64,000 nt of DNA from CBDCGS01 sp965216915 (GTDB lineage: Bacteria > Pseudomonadota > Alphaproteobacteria > UBA828), in contig CBDCGS010000011.1 of assembly GCA_965216915.1 (NCBI GenBank), positions 744,001 to 808,000 on the forward strand, in the 5' to 3' direction. Position numbers and translations under genes: made by a program. Each line of letters opens with the position of its first letter. The stretch's first letter is position 1. Below, in pieces: positions 40,120 to 48,680 of the stretch. The notes beneath the pieces were generated by a model. The model ran no database searches. It had not been told where the DNA came from and was given only the letters and a program-made list of their open reading frames with translations.

Positions 40120-40857
40120 TCAACCGGCCGCATCGACGATACCGACAGCGCAGCCCCGGTCGGCCTCCGGCGCGGCATGAAGTAGATCGGCGAGCCGGGC
40201 GTCGGCATCGACGTGGCCGCGCAGGCTGATGCGAAGCTCAACCACCAGCGACCGCCCGCCAACATCCCGGCAAACGGATAAAACGCGCCGGCCGGCTCCC
40301 GCGCCGAAGGACCGGTCGAACGCTCGCCGGATCTCCGCCGCGCTCACGGTTCGCCCGATGCGTTCCGCAAACAGGTCGCGCACCGCGCTCTTGTTGAGCG
40401 CCTCCATCAGGCGGAGCGAGGCTCGAAAATAGGCTTCGGGATCGACGCCGAAGCAGATGCCATGTTTGATCCATTGGTGCCGGTGCAGGAACGAGCGCGT
40501 GCCGGGCATCACTTCGTCGAGCCGCGCGCGCGTCCTCGGATTGATCGGTAGCGAGGGAAGCGACGCCCAGCGCCGCTCGCGCGATGCGGCGCGTTCGGCG
40601 GCGGTGACCCCGCAATAAACGTTGCTGCGCGGCTGTGGCCAAAGACCGTGGAGCGTGAAGTGCGTGGCGTCGAACCGGTCCCGGGCTTGGTCGACACATT
40701 CGGACCTCTGAGGGAGGCGTTCGCAATGGGCCGGTTGCCAGCTCGCCGCCAGCACATAGTCGTCCGCGCGTGCCGCCGCTGGAGCGGCGCCCACCCCGAC
40801 CACGGCGCTGTCGAGGAGCAACAAGACCGCGAGGACAATCCGCAAGCGGACGCGCAT
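40120..40857 (-). CDS. Exported ribonuclease T2-family protein
   Basis: RNase T2-family protein of 245 residues with a signal peptide (MRVRLRIVLAVLLLL, cleavage near ARA-D at 31-32), so it is periplasmic or secreted. Conserved site I is FTLHGLWPQ with His70. Conserved site II reads HQWIKHGIC (His127 to Cys135) with Lys131 and His132, but the catalytic Glu of the usual HEWxKHG is Gln128 here. Six or more cysteines could form disulfides. Family members cut single-stranded RNA by transphosphorylation; the Glu-to-Gln change could lower activity. The start 40857 is preferred because longer frames overlap tldD. It converges with the Gfo/Idh gene. Confidence 0.88.
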   Translation of the reverse strand: MRVRLRIVLAVLLLLDSAVVGVGAAPAAARADDYVLAASWQPAHCERLPQRSECVDQARDRFDATHFTLHGLWPQPRSNVYCGVTAAERAASRERRWASLPSLPINPRTRARLDEVMPGTRSFLHRHQWIKHGICFGVDPEAYFRASLRLMEALNKSAVRDLFAERIGRTVSAAEIRRAFDRSFGAGAGRRVLSVCRDVGGRSLVVELRISLRGHVDADARLADLLHAAPEADRGCAVGIVDAAG

Positions 40858-40903
40858 TCCTCCTGCCCTTGAACCGACCGAACGCGTCGTGCCGCCGCCG
40901 CGG

Positions 40904-42337
40904 CTAGGCTTCGGTGCCCCCAACCGTAATCGGGTCGACGAGAAGTGTGGGCAAGCCGACGCCGACGGGCACGCCCTGGCCGTTCTTGCCGCAGGTGCCG
41001 ATGCCCGGATCGAGCGCGAAATCGTTGCCGATGGCCGTCACCTTGGTCAGCACATCGGGACCATTGCCGATCAGGCTCGCGCCTTTGAGGGGCGTGGTTT
41101 TCTTGCCGTTCTCGATGAGATAGGCCTCGGACGCCGAGAACACGAACTTGCCCGAGGTGATATCGACCTGCCCGCCACCGAAGCTCACCGCGAAGATGCC
41201 GCGCTTGACCGAGCGCAAGACCTCCTCGGGCGACGCATCGCCGTCGAGCATGAAGGTGTTGGTCATGCGCGGCATGGGGGCGTGGGCGAAGCTCTCGCGC
41301 CGCCCATTGCCGGTGGGCTCCATGCCCATGAGACGGCTGTTCATACGGTCGTGGAGGTAGCCACGCAGGATGCCGTCCTCGATGAGAACGGTGCGGCTCG
41401 TCGGCGTGCCCTCATCATCGACTGTGAGCGAACCGCGCCGCTCGTCGAGTGTGCCGTCGTCGACCACGGTGACCCCCGGTGCCGCCACGCGCTCACCGAG
41501 GAGGCCCGAGAACGCGCTCGTCTTCTTGCGGTTGAAATCGCCCTCCAGGCCATGGCCGATCGCCTCGTGAAGCAGAATGCCCGGCCAGCCGGGGCCGAGC
41601 ACCACCGGCATCTCCCCAGCCGGTGTCGGCACCGATTCGAGGTTCACCAGCGCCTGGCGCAAGGCTTCGTCGACCTGGGCGCGCCAAGCCTCGGTGTCGA
41701 GATAGGCGTCATAGGTGCGCCGGCCGCCAACGCCGTGCGAGCCGGTTTCCTGCCGATCGCCCTCGCCCACCATCACCGACACGTTGAGCCGCACCAGCGG
41801 CCGGACGTCAAAAGCCCGGCTGCCGTCGGCGCGGATGATCTGCACCGCTTGCCACTCGCCGAGCAGCGACGCCATCACCTGGCGTACCCGCGGATCCTTG
41901 GCTCGCGCGTAGGCATCGATCTCGCCGAGCACGGCCACCTTGGTCTCGAACGGAGTCGCGTCGAGCGGGTTGTCACCGGCGTAGAGCGTGCGGTTCGTGC
42001 CCGCTGGTCCATCGGCGAGGCTGCCGCTGTGGCCACTGTGGACCGCCGAGACGGTCTTGGCGGCGCGCTTCAGCGCCTCCTCCGAGAGCTCGCTCGCGTG
42101 GGCGTAGCCCGAGGCCTCGTCGGCGACGGCACGCAGGCCGAAACCCTGACTCGTGTCGAAGGTCGCGCTTTTCAGTCGGCCGTCGTCGAACGAGAAGCTC
42201 TCGCTTTGGCTGTATTCCAGAAAGAGTTCGCCGTCGTCCGCACCGGCAAGGGCGTCGGCGACGAGCGTCTCGGTGCGCGCGCGGTCCAGACCGGAACGGT
42301 TGAAGAACAACTCATCCGTGGTGGCCTCATGGCTCAT
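40904..42337 (-). CDS. tldD: TldD metalloprotease
   Basis: TldD homologue of 477 residues, the zinc-bearing subunit of the TldD/TldE protease. The zinc motif is HEAIGH in LLHEAIGHGLEGDFNRKKT, matching the family HExxxH. SEAYLIENGKKTTPLKGASLIGNGP and GKNGQGVPVGVG are the C-terminal family blocks. TldE (pmbA) is at 29200-30537. ATG 42337 is used as it gives the usual N-terminus; the ORF to 42358 adds seven residues. It is divergent from coxB across 260 bp (42338-42597). That gap has a TATAGT element (42492-42497) that could be a -10 box for coxB, but no convincing -35. Confidence 0.94.
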   Translation of the reverse strand: MSHEATTDELFFNRSGLDRARTETLVADALAGADDGELFLEYSQSESFSFDDGRLKSATFDTSQGFGLRAVADEASGYAHASELSEEALKRAAKTVSAVHSGHSGSLADGPAGTNRTLYAGDNPLDATPFETKVAVLGEIDAYARAKDPRVRQVMASLLGEWQAVQIIRADGSRAFDVRPLVRLNVSVMVGEGDRQETGSHGVGGRRTYDAYLDTEAWRAQVDEALRQALVNLESVPTPAGEMPVVLGPGWPGILLHEAIGHGLEGDFNRKKTSAFSGLLGERVAAPGVTVVDDGTLDERRGSLTVDDEGTPTSRTVLIEDGILRGYLHDRMNSRLMGMEPTGNGRRESFAHAPMPRMTNTFMLDGDASPEEVLRSVKRGIFAVSFGGGQVDITSGKFVFSASEAYLIENGKKTTPLKGASLIGNGPDVLTKVTAIGNDFALDPGIGTCGKNGQGVPVGVGLPTLLVDPITVGGTEA

Positions 42338-42597
42338 GGGTGGGTCTCCGCTCGGCAAGATAATGATGTCCCAAGGATATGGTGTTGTTGCCTACGGGCG
42401 CCAGCGTCCCGCGTTTGTTGGCCCTGTCGAGGGATGCCGCCTGCGTCACGAAGTCGCACTCTAATTGCTCGCAGCGAAACATGGTTTTACGTATAGTGCG
42501 GCACGACTTGACCGATTCGGCCGCGGTGCAATGCTGTGGCCCGTTGAATGTGCGTGGCCGGCGGCGTCTCTGCCGGTAAGTGAGTGGAGGATCCGGA

Positions 42598-43461
42598 GTG
42601 AGATACCTCGCCAAGATGAGTGCGTTCGCCATTGCGTGCGTTGGCCTGTGCCTGGGCACCGGCGCCGCGTTGGCACAAACGCCGAATGAGTGGAACTTGG
42701 GCTTCCAGGATGCGCTGTCGCCCTCCATGGAGCGGATCGTCAGCTTCAACGACCTGGTCTTCGTGATCATCGTGGTCATCACGGTGTTCGTGTTTGCCCT
42801 GATGGCGTGGATCCTTTTTCGCTACAACGCCAAGCGAAACCCGACCCCGCAAAAATGGACACACAACACCTTCCTGGAGGTTCTCTGGACCGTCGTGCCG
42901 GTGATCATCCTTCTGATCATCGCGGTGCCGTCGTTCCGCCTCCTCTACTACACCGACTCGATCGAAGAGGCCGATGTCACGCTGAAGGCAATCGGCTACC
43001 AGTGGTATTGGGGGTACGAGTACCCCGATCAAGGTGATTTTGCCTTCGATGCCGTCATGCTCGAGGATGACGAGCTCACCGAAGGGCAGCCGAGGCTACT
43101 CGAAACCGATGTGCGCGTCGTCTTGCCGGTGGACACCAATATCCGGCTGCTCACGGTCGCGGCGGATGTGATTCACGCGTGGGCGATCCCGGCGCTCGGC
43201 GTGAAGCTCGACGCGGTTCCGGGCCGCACCAACGAAACCTGGTTCCGCATCAATCGCGAGGGCGTCTATTACGGACAATGCTCGGAGCTGTGCGGGACCA
43301 ACCACGCCTTCATGCCGATCGCGATCGAGGCGGTCTCGAAAGAGGCCTTTGCCGAGTGGGTCGAGATGGCGAAGGTCGAATACGCACGAACGGACACGGC
43401 TCCTTCGAGTGTTGCGGCGCTCGATGTGACAGCGTCTGACGCCGTCGCGCGCACCGAGTAG
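42598..43461 (+). CDS. coxB: Cytochrome c oxidase subunit II
   Basis: Subunit II of the aa3-type oxidase, 287 residues including a signal peptide (cleavage near ALA-Q at about 26). Two membrane helices follow (about 52-75 and 93-117), then a periplasmic cupredoxin domain holding CuA. The CuA ligands His193, Cys228, Glu230, Cys232, His236 and Met239 are all present (CSELCGTNHAFM), as is the electron-entry motif YQWYWGYEYP. There is no fused cytochrome c, so it accepts electrons from a soluble or membrane cytochrome c. GTG 42598 is preferred: GGAGG lies seven bases upstream; the frame to GTG 42580 includes that site. First gene of the operon. Confidence 0.95.
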   Translation: MRYLAKMSAFAIACVGLCLGTGAALAQTPNEWNLGFQDALSPSMERIVSFNDLVFVIIVVITVFVFALMAWILFRYNAKRNPTPQKWTHNTFLEVLWTVVPVIILLIIAVPSFRLLYYTDSIEEADVTLKAIGYQWYWGYEYPDQGDFAFDAVMLEDDELTEGQPRLLETDVRVVLPVDTNIRLLTVAADVIHAWAIPALGVKLDAVPGRTNETWFRINREGVYYGQCSELCGTNHAFMPIAIEAVSKEAFAEWVEMAKVEYARTDTAPSSVAALDVTASDAVARTE

Positions 43462-43474
43462 GGGGAGAGCAACG

Positions 43475-45067
43475 ATGGTCGCCCAAGCGCACGCTCACGA
43501 TCACCACACACCGCGCGGGATCACACGGTGGCTCTACTCCACCAATCACAAAGACATCGGCACGATGTACATCACCTACGCTGTCGTGTTCGGCATCGTT
43601 GGTGCAGTGCTCTCGATCTTCATGCGCATCGAGCTCGCCGAGCCCGGCATGCAGATCTTCGCCGATTCGCACACGTTCAACGTGTTCGTCACCGGTCACG
43701 GCCTGATCATGGTGTTCTTCATGATCATGCCGGCCTTCATCGGCGGTTTCGGAAACTGGTTCGTGCCGTTGATGATCGGAGCGCCCGACATGGCGTTCCC
43801 GCGCATGAACAACATCAGCTTCTGGTTGCTCATCCCCTCGGGAGCCATGCTGGTCGCGTCGATGTTCGTGGATGGTGGACCGGGTCCCGGTGTGGGGGCC
43901 GGGTGGACGGTCTACGCGCCGCTTTCGACCTCAGGCCACGCCGGCCCAGCGATGGATCTCGGCATCTTCGCGCTGCACTTGGCCGGCGCCTCGTCGATCC
44001 TCGGCGCGATCAACTTCATCACAACCATTCTCAATATGCGCGCGCCGGGAATGACCCTGCACAAGATGCCGCTCTTCGTCTGGTCGGTGCTGGTGACGGC
44101 CTTTCTGCTGCTGCTCTCGCTCCCGGTTTTCGCCGGCGCGATCACGATGCTGCTGACCGACCGCAACTTTGGCACGGCGTTCTTCGATGCGGGCGGCGGC
44201 GGAGATCCGCTCCTCTACCAGCACCTCTTCTGGTTTTTCGGACATCCCGAGGTCTACATCCTGATCCTGCCGGCCTTCGGCATCGTGAGCCAGATCGTCT
44301 CGACCTTCTCGAAGAAGCCGGTGTTCGGCTATCTTGGGATGGCCTATGCGATGGTCGCGATCGGCTTCATCGGGTTTGTCGTGTGGGCGCACCATATGTA
44401 CACGGTCGGCCTCGACGTCGACACGCGCGCCTACTTCGTGGGCGCGACGATGGTGATCGCGGTGCCCACGGGTATCAAGATTTTCAGCTGGCTCGCGACG
44501 ATGTGGGGCGGCTCGATCACCTTCAAGACGCCCATGCTCTTCGCCTTCGGCTTCATTTTCCTGTTCACGGTCGGCGGCGTCACGGGCGTGGTCCTGTCCA
44601 ACGCCGGCCTCGATACCGCGCTGCATGACACGTATTTCGTGGTGGCACATTTCCACTACGTGCTCTCGCTCGGTGCTGTCTTCATCATCTTCGCAGGTTT
44701 CTACTACTGGATCGGCAAGATGAGCGGTCGGCAATATCCGGAGACCCTCGGCAAGATCCATTTCTGGATCACGTTCATCGGCGTGAACCTGGCGTTTTTC
44801 CCGATGCATATGGCTGGCGTCGGCGGTATGCCGCGTCGTATTCCGGACTATCCGGATGCCTACTCCGGCTGGAACATGATCTCGTCGATCGGCACGTACA
44901 TCGCCGCCGCCGGCATGGTCCTGTTCATCTACATCGTGCTCTACACGCTGCTCCGCGGGAAGAAGTGCGAGGCCAATCCGTGGGGTGAGGGCGCGGACAC
45001 GCTCGAGTGGACGGTGCCGTCGCCGGCGCCCTTCCACACCCACGAGGAGCTGCCTCGGATTCGTTAG
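43475..45067 (+). CDS. coxA: Cytochrome c oxidase subunit I
   Basis: Catalytic subunit of 530 residues with 12 membrane helices. Haem a ligands His75 and His394, haem a3 His392 (AHFHYVLS), CuB ligands His257, His306 and His307, and the cross-linking Tyr261 (GHPEVYI) are present. Glu259 of the D channel and Lys335 of the K channel (TGIKIFSW) mark an A1-type heme-copper oxidase, which reduces oxygen to water and pumps protons. It follows coxB by 13 bp with a GGGGGAG ribosome site. FixLJ-type systems usually favour cbb3 oxidases at low oxygen, so this is the complementary high-oxygen enzyme. Confidence 0.96.
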   Translation: MVAQAHAHDHHTPRGITRWLYSTNHKDIGTMYITYAVVFGIVGAVLSIFMRIELAEPGMQIFADSHTFNVFVTGHGLIMVFFMIMPAFIGGFGNWFVPLMIGAPDMAFPRMNNISFWLLIPSGAMLVASMFVDGGPGPGVGAGWTVYAPLSTSGHAGPAMDLGIFALHLAGASSILGAINFITTILNMRAPGMTLHKMPLFVWSVLVTAFLLLLSLPVFAGAITMLLTDRNFGTAFFDAGGGGDPLLYQHLFWFFGHPEVYILILPAFGIVSQIVSTFSKKPVFGYLGMAYAMVAIGFIGFVVWAHHMYTVGLDVDTRAYFVGATMVIAVPTGIKIFSWLATMWGGSITFKTPMLFAFGFIFLFTVGGVTGVVLSNAGLDTALHDTYFVVAHFHYVLSLGAVFIIFAGFYYWIGKMSGRQYPETLGKIHFWITFIGVNLAFFPMHMAGVGGMPRRIPDYPDAYSGWNMISSIGTYIAAAGMVLFIYIVLYTLLRGKKCEANPWGEGADTLEWTVPSPAPFHTHEELPRIR

Positions 45068-45093
45068 CCTTGGCGATTGGAGCGGACACGACG

Positions 45094-46002
45094 ATGACCA
45101 TGCGATCCGAGATTCCTGCGAGCGCCGACGTTGCGTCTCTGCAGGATCTCGTGGCCTTGCTGAAGCCGCGGGTGATGTCGCTCGTCGTCTTCACTGGCGC
45201 GATCGGGCTCGCGATCGCGCCGGGTGAGCCGCACCCGCTCATCGCGGCCGTGGCGGTGCTCTGCATCGCGGTGGGCGCCGGGGCCTCCGCGGCGATCAAT
45301 ATGTGGTACGACCGAGATATCGACCGGTTGATGTCGCGCACGCAGGCCCGGCCGATCCCGGCGGGCCGCATCGAGCCGGGTACCGCGCTCGGCCTCGGGA
45401 TCGCCCTTGCCGTGGGGTCCACGACGTTGATGGGGATCGCCGTCAACTGGCTCGCCGCCGGGCTGCTCGCCTTCACGATCTTCTTCTACGTCGTGATCTA
45501 CACGGTGTGGCTGAAACGGCGCACACCGCAAAACATCGTGATCGGCGGGGCGGCCGGAGCATTTCCGCCGATGATCGGCTGGGCTGCTTCGGCAGGCGAA
45601 CTCAGCATCGCGCCGCTCGTGCTCTTCGGCATTATCTTCCTCTGGACACCGCCGCATTTCTGGGCGCTCGCGCTCTACCGCCATGACGACTACGCGCGTG
45701 CCGGCGTGCCGATGCTGCCGGTGGTGGCGGGCGATGCGAACACGCGCTGGCAAATCCTCGGCTACACGATCGCGCTTGTGCCGCTGAGCCTCGCACCGGT
45801 CATGATCGGATTCTCGGGAGCGCTCTATGGGATCGGCGCCGCGATCCTCGGGTTGCTCTTCCTGTGTGGAGCGATCCAGGTGCTTCGGAACCGCGGCGTG
45901 GCCGTGGCACGCCGCTTGTTCGGCTACTCGATCGTCTACCTGTTTGCGCTCTTCGTTCTCCTGATCGCCGATCAGGGACTCCCGTTGGCGTTGCCCTGGT
46001 GA
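45094..46002 (+). CDS. ctaB: Protoheme IX farnesyltransferase (heme O synthase)
   Basis: UbiA-superfamily membrane enzyme of 302 residues that farnesylates haem b to haem o for the a-type haems of this oxidase. It has the motif NMWYDRDIDRLMSRTQARP (NxxxDxxxD) and the second polar loop YRHDDYARAGVPMLPVVAG. About nine hydrophobic segments. ATG 45094 is used; an ATG six bases later is equivalent. Its TGA stop overlaps the ATG of the next small gene (TGATG). Confidence 0.94.
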   Translation: MTMRSEIPASADVASLQDLVALLKPRVMSLVVFTGAIGLAIAPGEPHPLIAAVAVLCIAVGAGASAAINMWYDRDIDRLMSRTQARPIPAGRIEPGTALGLGIALAVGSTTLMGIAVNWLAAGLLAFTIFFYVVIYTVWLKRRTPQNIVIGGAAGAFPPMIGWAASAGELSIAPLVLFGIIFLWTPPHFWALALYRHDDYARAGVPMLPVVAGDANTRWQILGYTIALVPLSLAPVMIGFSGALYGIGAAILGLLFLCGAIQVLRNRGVAVARRLFGYSIVYLFALFVLLIADQGLPLALPW

Positions 46003-46130
46003 TGGCCGCAATGCCCGACAAAGAGCTCGAACGTCGCCGCCGGACGCGCAATTATGCGCTGGGCGGCGTGCTGGCGGCCCTCGCTGTCCTGTCCTATCTC
46101 ATCGCCTTCGTGAAATTCGGAGCGGGTTGA
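46002..46130 (+). CDS. Small single-span membrane protein of the aa3 oxidase operon
   Basis: Protein of 42 residues: a basic N-terminus (KELERRRRTRNYA), one hydrophobic helix (LGGVLAALAVLSYLIAFV) and a short KFGAG end. It is too short for most gene callers, but it overlaps ctaB and ctaG by TGATG at both ends, which makes it part of the operon. Small proteins at this position between ctaB and ctaG occur in other alphaproteobacteria; some are oxidase small subunits or assembly aids. The exact function is not established here. Confidence 0.75.
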   Translation: MAAMPDKELERRRRTRNYALGGVLAALAVLSYLIAFVKFGAG

Positions 46131-46741
46131 TGGCGGCGGCGATTAAAGGACGGCGAGCAACAATGGCGCTCCTTCTGGGCGGTGTGGCCTGCGGCATGGT
46201 CGGCTTGGCCTTCGGCGCGGTGCCACTCTATGAGCTTTTCTGCCGCGTCACCGGTTATGGCGGCACCACACAGGTCGCGGACATCGAGCCGGTTGCCGTG
46301 GGCGATCGGATCATCACCGTGCGCTTCAACGCTGACGTCTCGCGCGACCTGCCGTGGCGTTTCAAGCCGGTACAGCGTGAGATCCAGGTGCGGGTCGGCG
46401 AGATGGCGCTTGCGTTCTACACCGCGGAGAACCACTCGCAGCGGAGTGTCGTCGGAAGCTCGACCTTCAACGTGACCCCGCTCAAGGCAGGCCCCTACTT
46501 CAACAAGGTCGATTGCTTCTGCTTCGAGGAGCAGGAGCTCGGCCCCGGCGAGAGCGCGGAGTTTCCGGTCTCGTTCTTCGTCGACCCCGAGATCGTCGAT
46601 GACAGCGGACTCGACGGCGTATCGACGATCACCTTGTCGTACATGTTCTTCGACCGGAGCGAGGCGGCGGGGGAACGCCTCGAGAACGTCCGGGCCGAAT
46701 CCCCTGTCGAAACGAGTGCTGACCTCCCGGCGGGCGGCTAG
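46130..46741 (+). CDS. ctaG: Cytochrome c oxidase assembly protein CtaG (Cox11)
   Basis: Cox11-type copper chaperone of 203 residues that delivers copper to the CuB site. One N-terminal membrane helix (about 12-30) is followed by a periplasmic immunoglobulin-like domain. The copper-binding pair lies in DCFCFEEQEL, and an additional conserved Cys is in LFCRVTGYGG. ATG 46130 overlaps the stop of the preceding small gene (TGATG), excluding the TTG at 46127. It is followed by the subunit III gene after 35 bp. Confidence 0.94.
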   Translation: MAAAIKGRRATMALLLGGVACGMVGLAFGAVPLYELFCRVTGYGGTTQVADIEPVAVGDRIITVRFNADVSRDLPWRFKPVQREIQVRVGEMALAFYTAENHSQRSVVGSSTFNVTPLKAGPYFNKVDCFCFEEQELGPGESAEFPVSFFVDPEIVDDSGLDGVSTITLSYMFFDRSEAAGERLENVRAESPVETSADLPAGG

Positions 46742-46776
46742 CGCCTCCACCGGAGCTGATTGGCGGAGCGAAAAAG

Positions 46777-47583
46777 ATGGCTGAAGCTCACACAGACGCC
46801 CACAAGGCAGGCCATGAATATCACATGGTGCGGCCGAGCCCCTGGCCCGTATTGGGTGCGCTGGCCGGCGGAATCGGGTTGGGCGGCACGGTCCTCTACA
46901 TGCACTCCGGCCAATATTGGCTGATTGCAATCGGCGGCGTTCTCGTGCTTCTCACGATGTATCTCTGGTGGCGCGACGTCATCATCGAGGGGCATGTCGA
47001 GGGCGAGCACACCGAGGTCGTGCAGCGCGGCCTTCGCTTTGGCATGGTGCTTTTCATCGCCTCCGAGGTGATGTTCTTCGCGGCGTTCTTCTGGGCCTTT
47101 TTCAACGCTTCGCTCATGCCGCCCGATGTCATCGGCAACGTCTGGCCGCCCGAGGATATCGAGGTGATTCCGGCCTGGCGGTTGCCCTTCATCAACACGC
47201 TGATCCTTCTCACGTCGGGGGCGACCGTTACGTGGGCGCATCATGGCCTGAGAGAAGGCAATCAACGAACCCTGATCATGGGGCTCGCGCTGACCGTGGC
47301 GCTCGGCGTCGCCTTCATTTGCATCCAGGGCTACGAATATGCGCACGCCGCGTTTGGCTTCCGCGAGGGCATCTATCCGTCGACCTTCTACATGGCGACG
47401 GGCTTCCACGGCTTCCATGTGACGGTCGGCGCGATTTTCCTCGGGGTTTGCCTCTATCGAGCGCTCAAGGGACAGTTCAAACCCAGCCAGCATATCGGCT
47501 TCGAGGCGGCGGCCTGGTATTGGCATTTTGTCGACGTGGTCTGGTTGTTCCTCTTCATCTGGGTTTACTGGTGGGGCGGTTAA
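46777..47583 (+). CDS. coxC: Cytochrome c oxidase subunit III
   Basis: Subunit III of the aa3 oxidase, 268 residues with seven predicted membrane helices. It starts with the usual KAGHEYHMVRPSPWP (lipid- and proton-side conserved His/Pro region) and contains LFIASEVMFFAAFFWAFF and GFHGFHVTVG signatures. Subunit III stabilises the core and protects against turnover inactivation. The plain length shows it is not fused to another subunit. Ribosome site GGCGGAG-type lies upstream. Confidence 0.95.
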   Translation: MAEAHTDAHKAGHEYHMVRPSPWPVLGALAGGIGLGGTVLYMHSGQYWLIAIGGVLVLLTMYLWWRDVIIEGHVEGEHTEVVQRGLRFGMVLFIASEVMFFAAFFWAFFNASLMPPDVIGNVWPPEDIEVIPAWRLPFINTLILLTSGATVTWAHHGLREGNQRTLIMGLALTVALGVAFICIQGYEYAHAAFGFREGIYPSTFYMATGFHGFHVTVGAIFLGVCLYRALKGQFKPSQHIGFEAAAWYWHFVDVVWLFLFIWVYWWGG

Positions 47584-47593
47584 GCGGGAGGCC

Positions 47594-47968
47594 ATGGCGA
47601 GCCAGTACTACCCGCCGGTCTCGACGCTCAAGGTAGGTCTCTTCGCCCGTTGCCCGCGTTGCGGCCAAGGGCGGCTGTTCGCGGGCTATCTTCGGGTCGC
47701 GGACACCTGCAACGTCTGCGCGATCGACCTCAAGAAGCACGATAGCGGCGACGGACCGGCCGTTTTCGTCATGTTCATCATCGGCGGCATCGTTGTCGCG
47801 CTCGCTCTTTGGGTCGAGCTCGCCTACACGCCGCCCTATTGGCTGCACGTTGTGCTGTGGGCTCCGACGATACTCATCGGAAGCCTCGGGCTGCTGCGGC
47901 CGGCCAAGGCGATCCTCATTGCGCTCCAGTTCAAACACCGCGCCCACGCGTTCGACGAGCGCGATTGA
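47594..47968 (+). CDS. DUF983 membrane protein with zinc ribbon
   Basis: Protein of 124 residues of the DUF983 family. It has an N-terminal zinc-ribbon-like segment (RCPRCGQGRLF, then CNVC about 20 residues later) and two hydrophobic helices (VMFIIGGIVVALALWVEL and WLHVVLWAPTILIGSLGLL). DUF983 genes lie between coxC and surf1 in many alphaproteobacteria, which suggests a role in oxidase assembly, but no activity is known to me. ATG 47594 follows a GGGAGG-type ribosome site. It overlaps the surf1 coding region by about 50 bases if surf1 starts at TTG 47919. Confidence 0.85.
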   Translation: MASQYYPPVSTLKVGLFARCPRCGQGRLFAGYLRVADTCNVCAIDLKKHDSGDGPAVFVMFIIGGIVVALALWVELAYTPPYWLHVVLWAPTILIGSLGLLRPAKAILIALQFKHRAHAFDERD

Positions 47969-48680
47969 TCGTGCGCGCCGGCGCGCGACGCTGGTCGCGA
48001 TCCCGGGCATCCTCGTGCTGCTCGCGCTGGGCTCGTGGCAAGCACAGCGGCTCGTCTGGAAAAACGAGCTAAACGCGTTCCGTGCCACGCAGGTGTCCGC
48101 GGAGCCCATCGCGCTACCCACCGCGGTGTCCGACCCGGAAGCGCTCGCCTACCGTCCGGTGTGGGTGGAAGGACGCTTTCACCATGAAGGCGAAATGTTT
48201 CTCGGCGCCCGCGCGCACAACCGCGTTCCCGGCTATCAGGTGATCACGCCGTTCGAACGGACGGATGGCACGGTGGTGCTGGTCAATCGCGGCTGGATCC
48301 CACTTGAGCGAAAGGAACCCGAAACCCGGCCGCTCTCGCTCATACCCGACGTCACGCGCGTCGCCGGACTACTGGTTCTGGGCGGTGAGCAAGGCGCTTT
48401 CACCCCCGACAATGTGCCGGAAGAACGCTTTTGGTACTGGGTCGATCTGATTTCCCTCTCGGAGCATGCAGGCATCCCAGCTCAATCGTACCTGATCGAC
48501 GCTGGGCCCGAGCCCAATCCGGGCGGGTTGCCGATCGGCGGACAGACGCGGGTCGAGTTGCGCAACGAACATTTGCAATACGCCATCATCTGGTTTGGCT
48601 TGGCCCTCGGCCTCATCGGCGTCTACACGCTCTTCATGCGCAAACAAGCCGCCGATCGTCGCAACACGGCAGATTCGTGA
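47919..48680 (+). CDS. surf1: SURF1-family cytochrome c oxidase assembly protein, start uncertain
   Basis: SURF1 homologue, an inner-membrane factor that assists haem a insertion into subunit I. It has two terminal membrane helices (GILVLLALGSWQ near the N-terminus and YAIIWFGLALGLIGVYTLF at the end) around a periplasmic domain, with YRPVWVEGRF, VLVNRGWIP and NEHLQYAIIW signatures. No ATG or GTG occurs in frame near the expected N-terminus. Candidates are TTG 47919, with AAGG nine bases upstream and adding a 15-residue basic leader, and ATT 47964, which fits the family length best. I use 47919. The stop overlaps the next gene (GTGA). Confidence 0.85.
   Translation: MRSSSNTAPTRSTSAIDRARRRATLVAIPGILVLLALGSWQAQRLVWKNELNAFRATQVSAEPIALPTAVSDPEALAYRPVWVEGRFHHEGEMFLGARAHNRVPGYQVITPFERTDGTVVLVNRGWIPLERKEPETRPLSLIPDVTRVAGLLVLGGEQGAFTPDNVPEERFWYWVDLISLSEHAGIPAQSYLIDAGPEPNPGGLPIGGQTRVELRNEHLQYAIIWFGLALGLIGVYTLFMRKQAADRRNTADS

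Noticed and set aside
40889..42496. 535-codon open frame antisense to tldD
   Set aside because: tldD has the HExxxH motif and family ends; the antisense frame is a GC-driven shadow.
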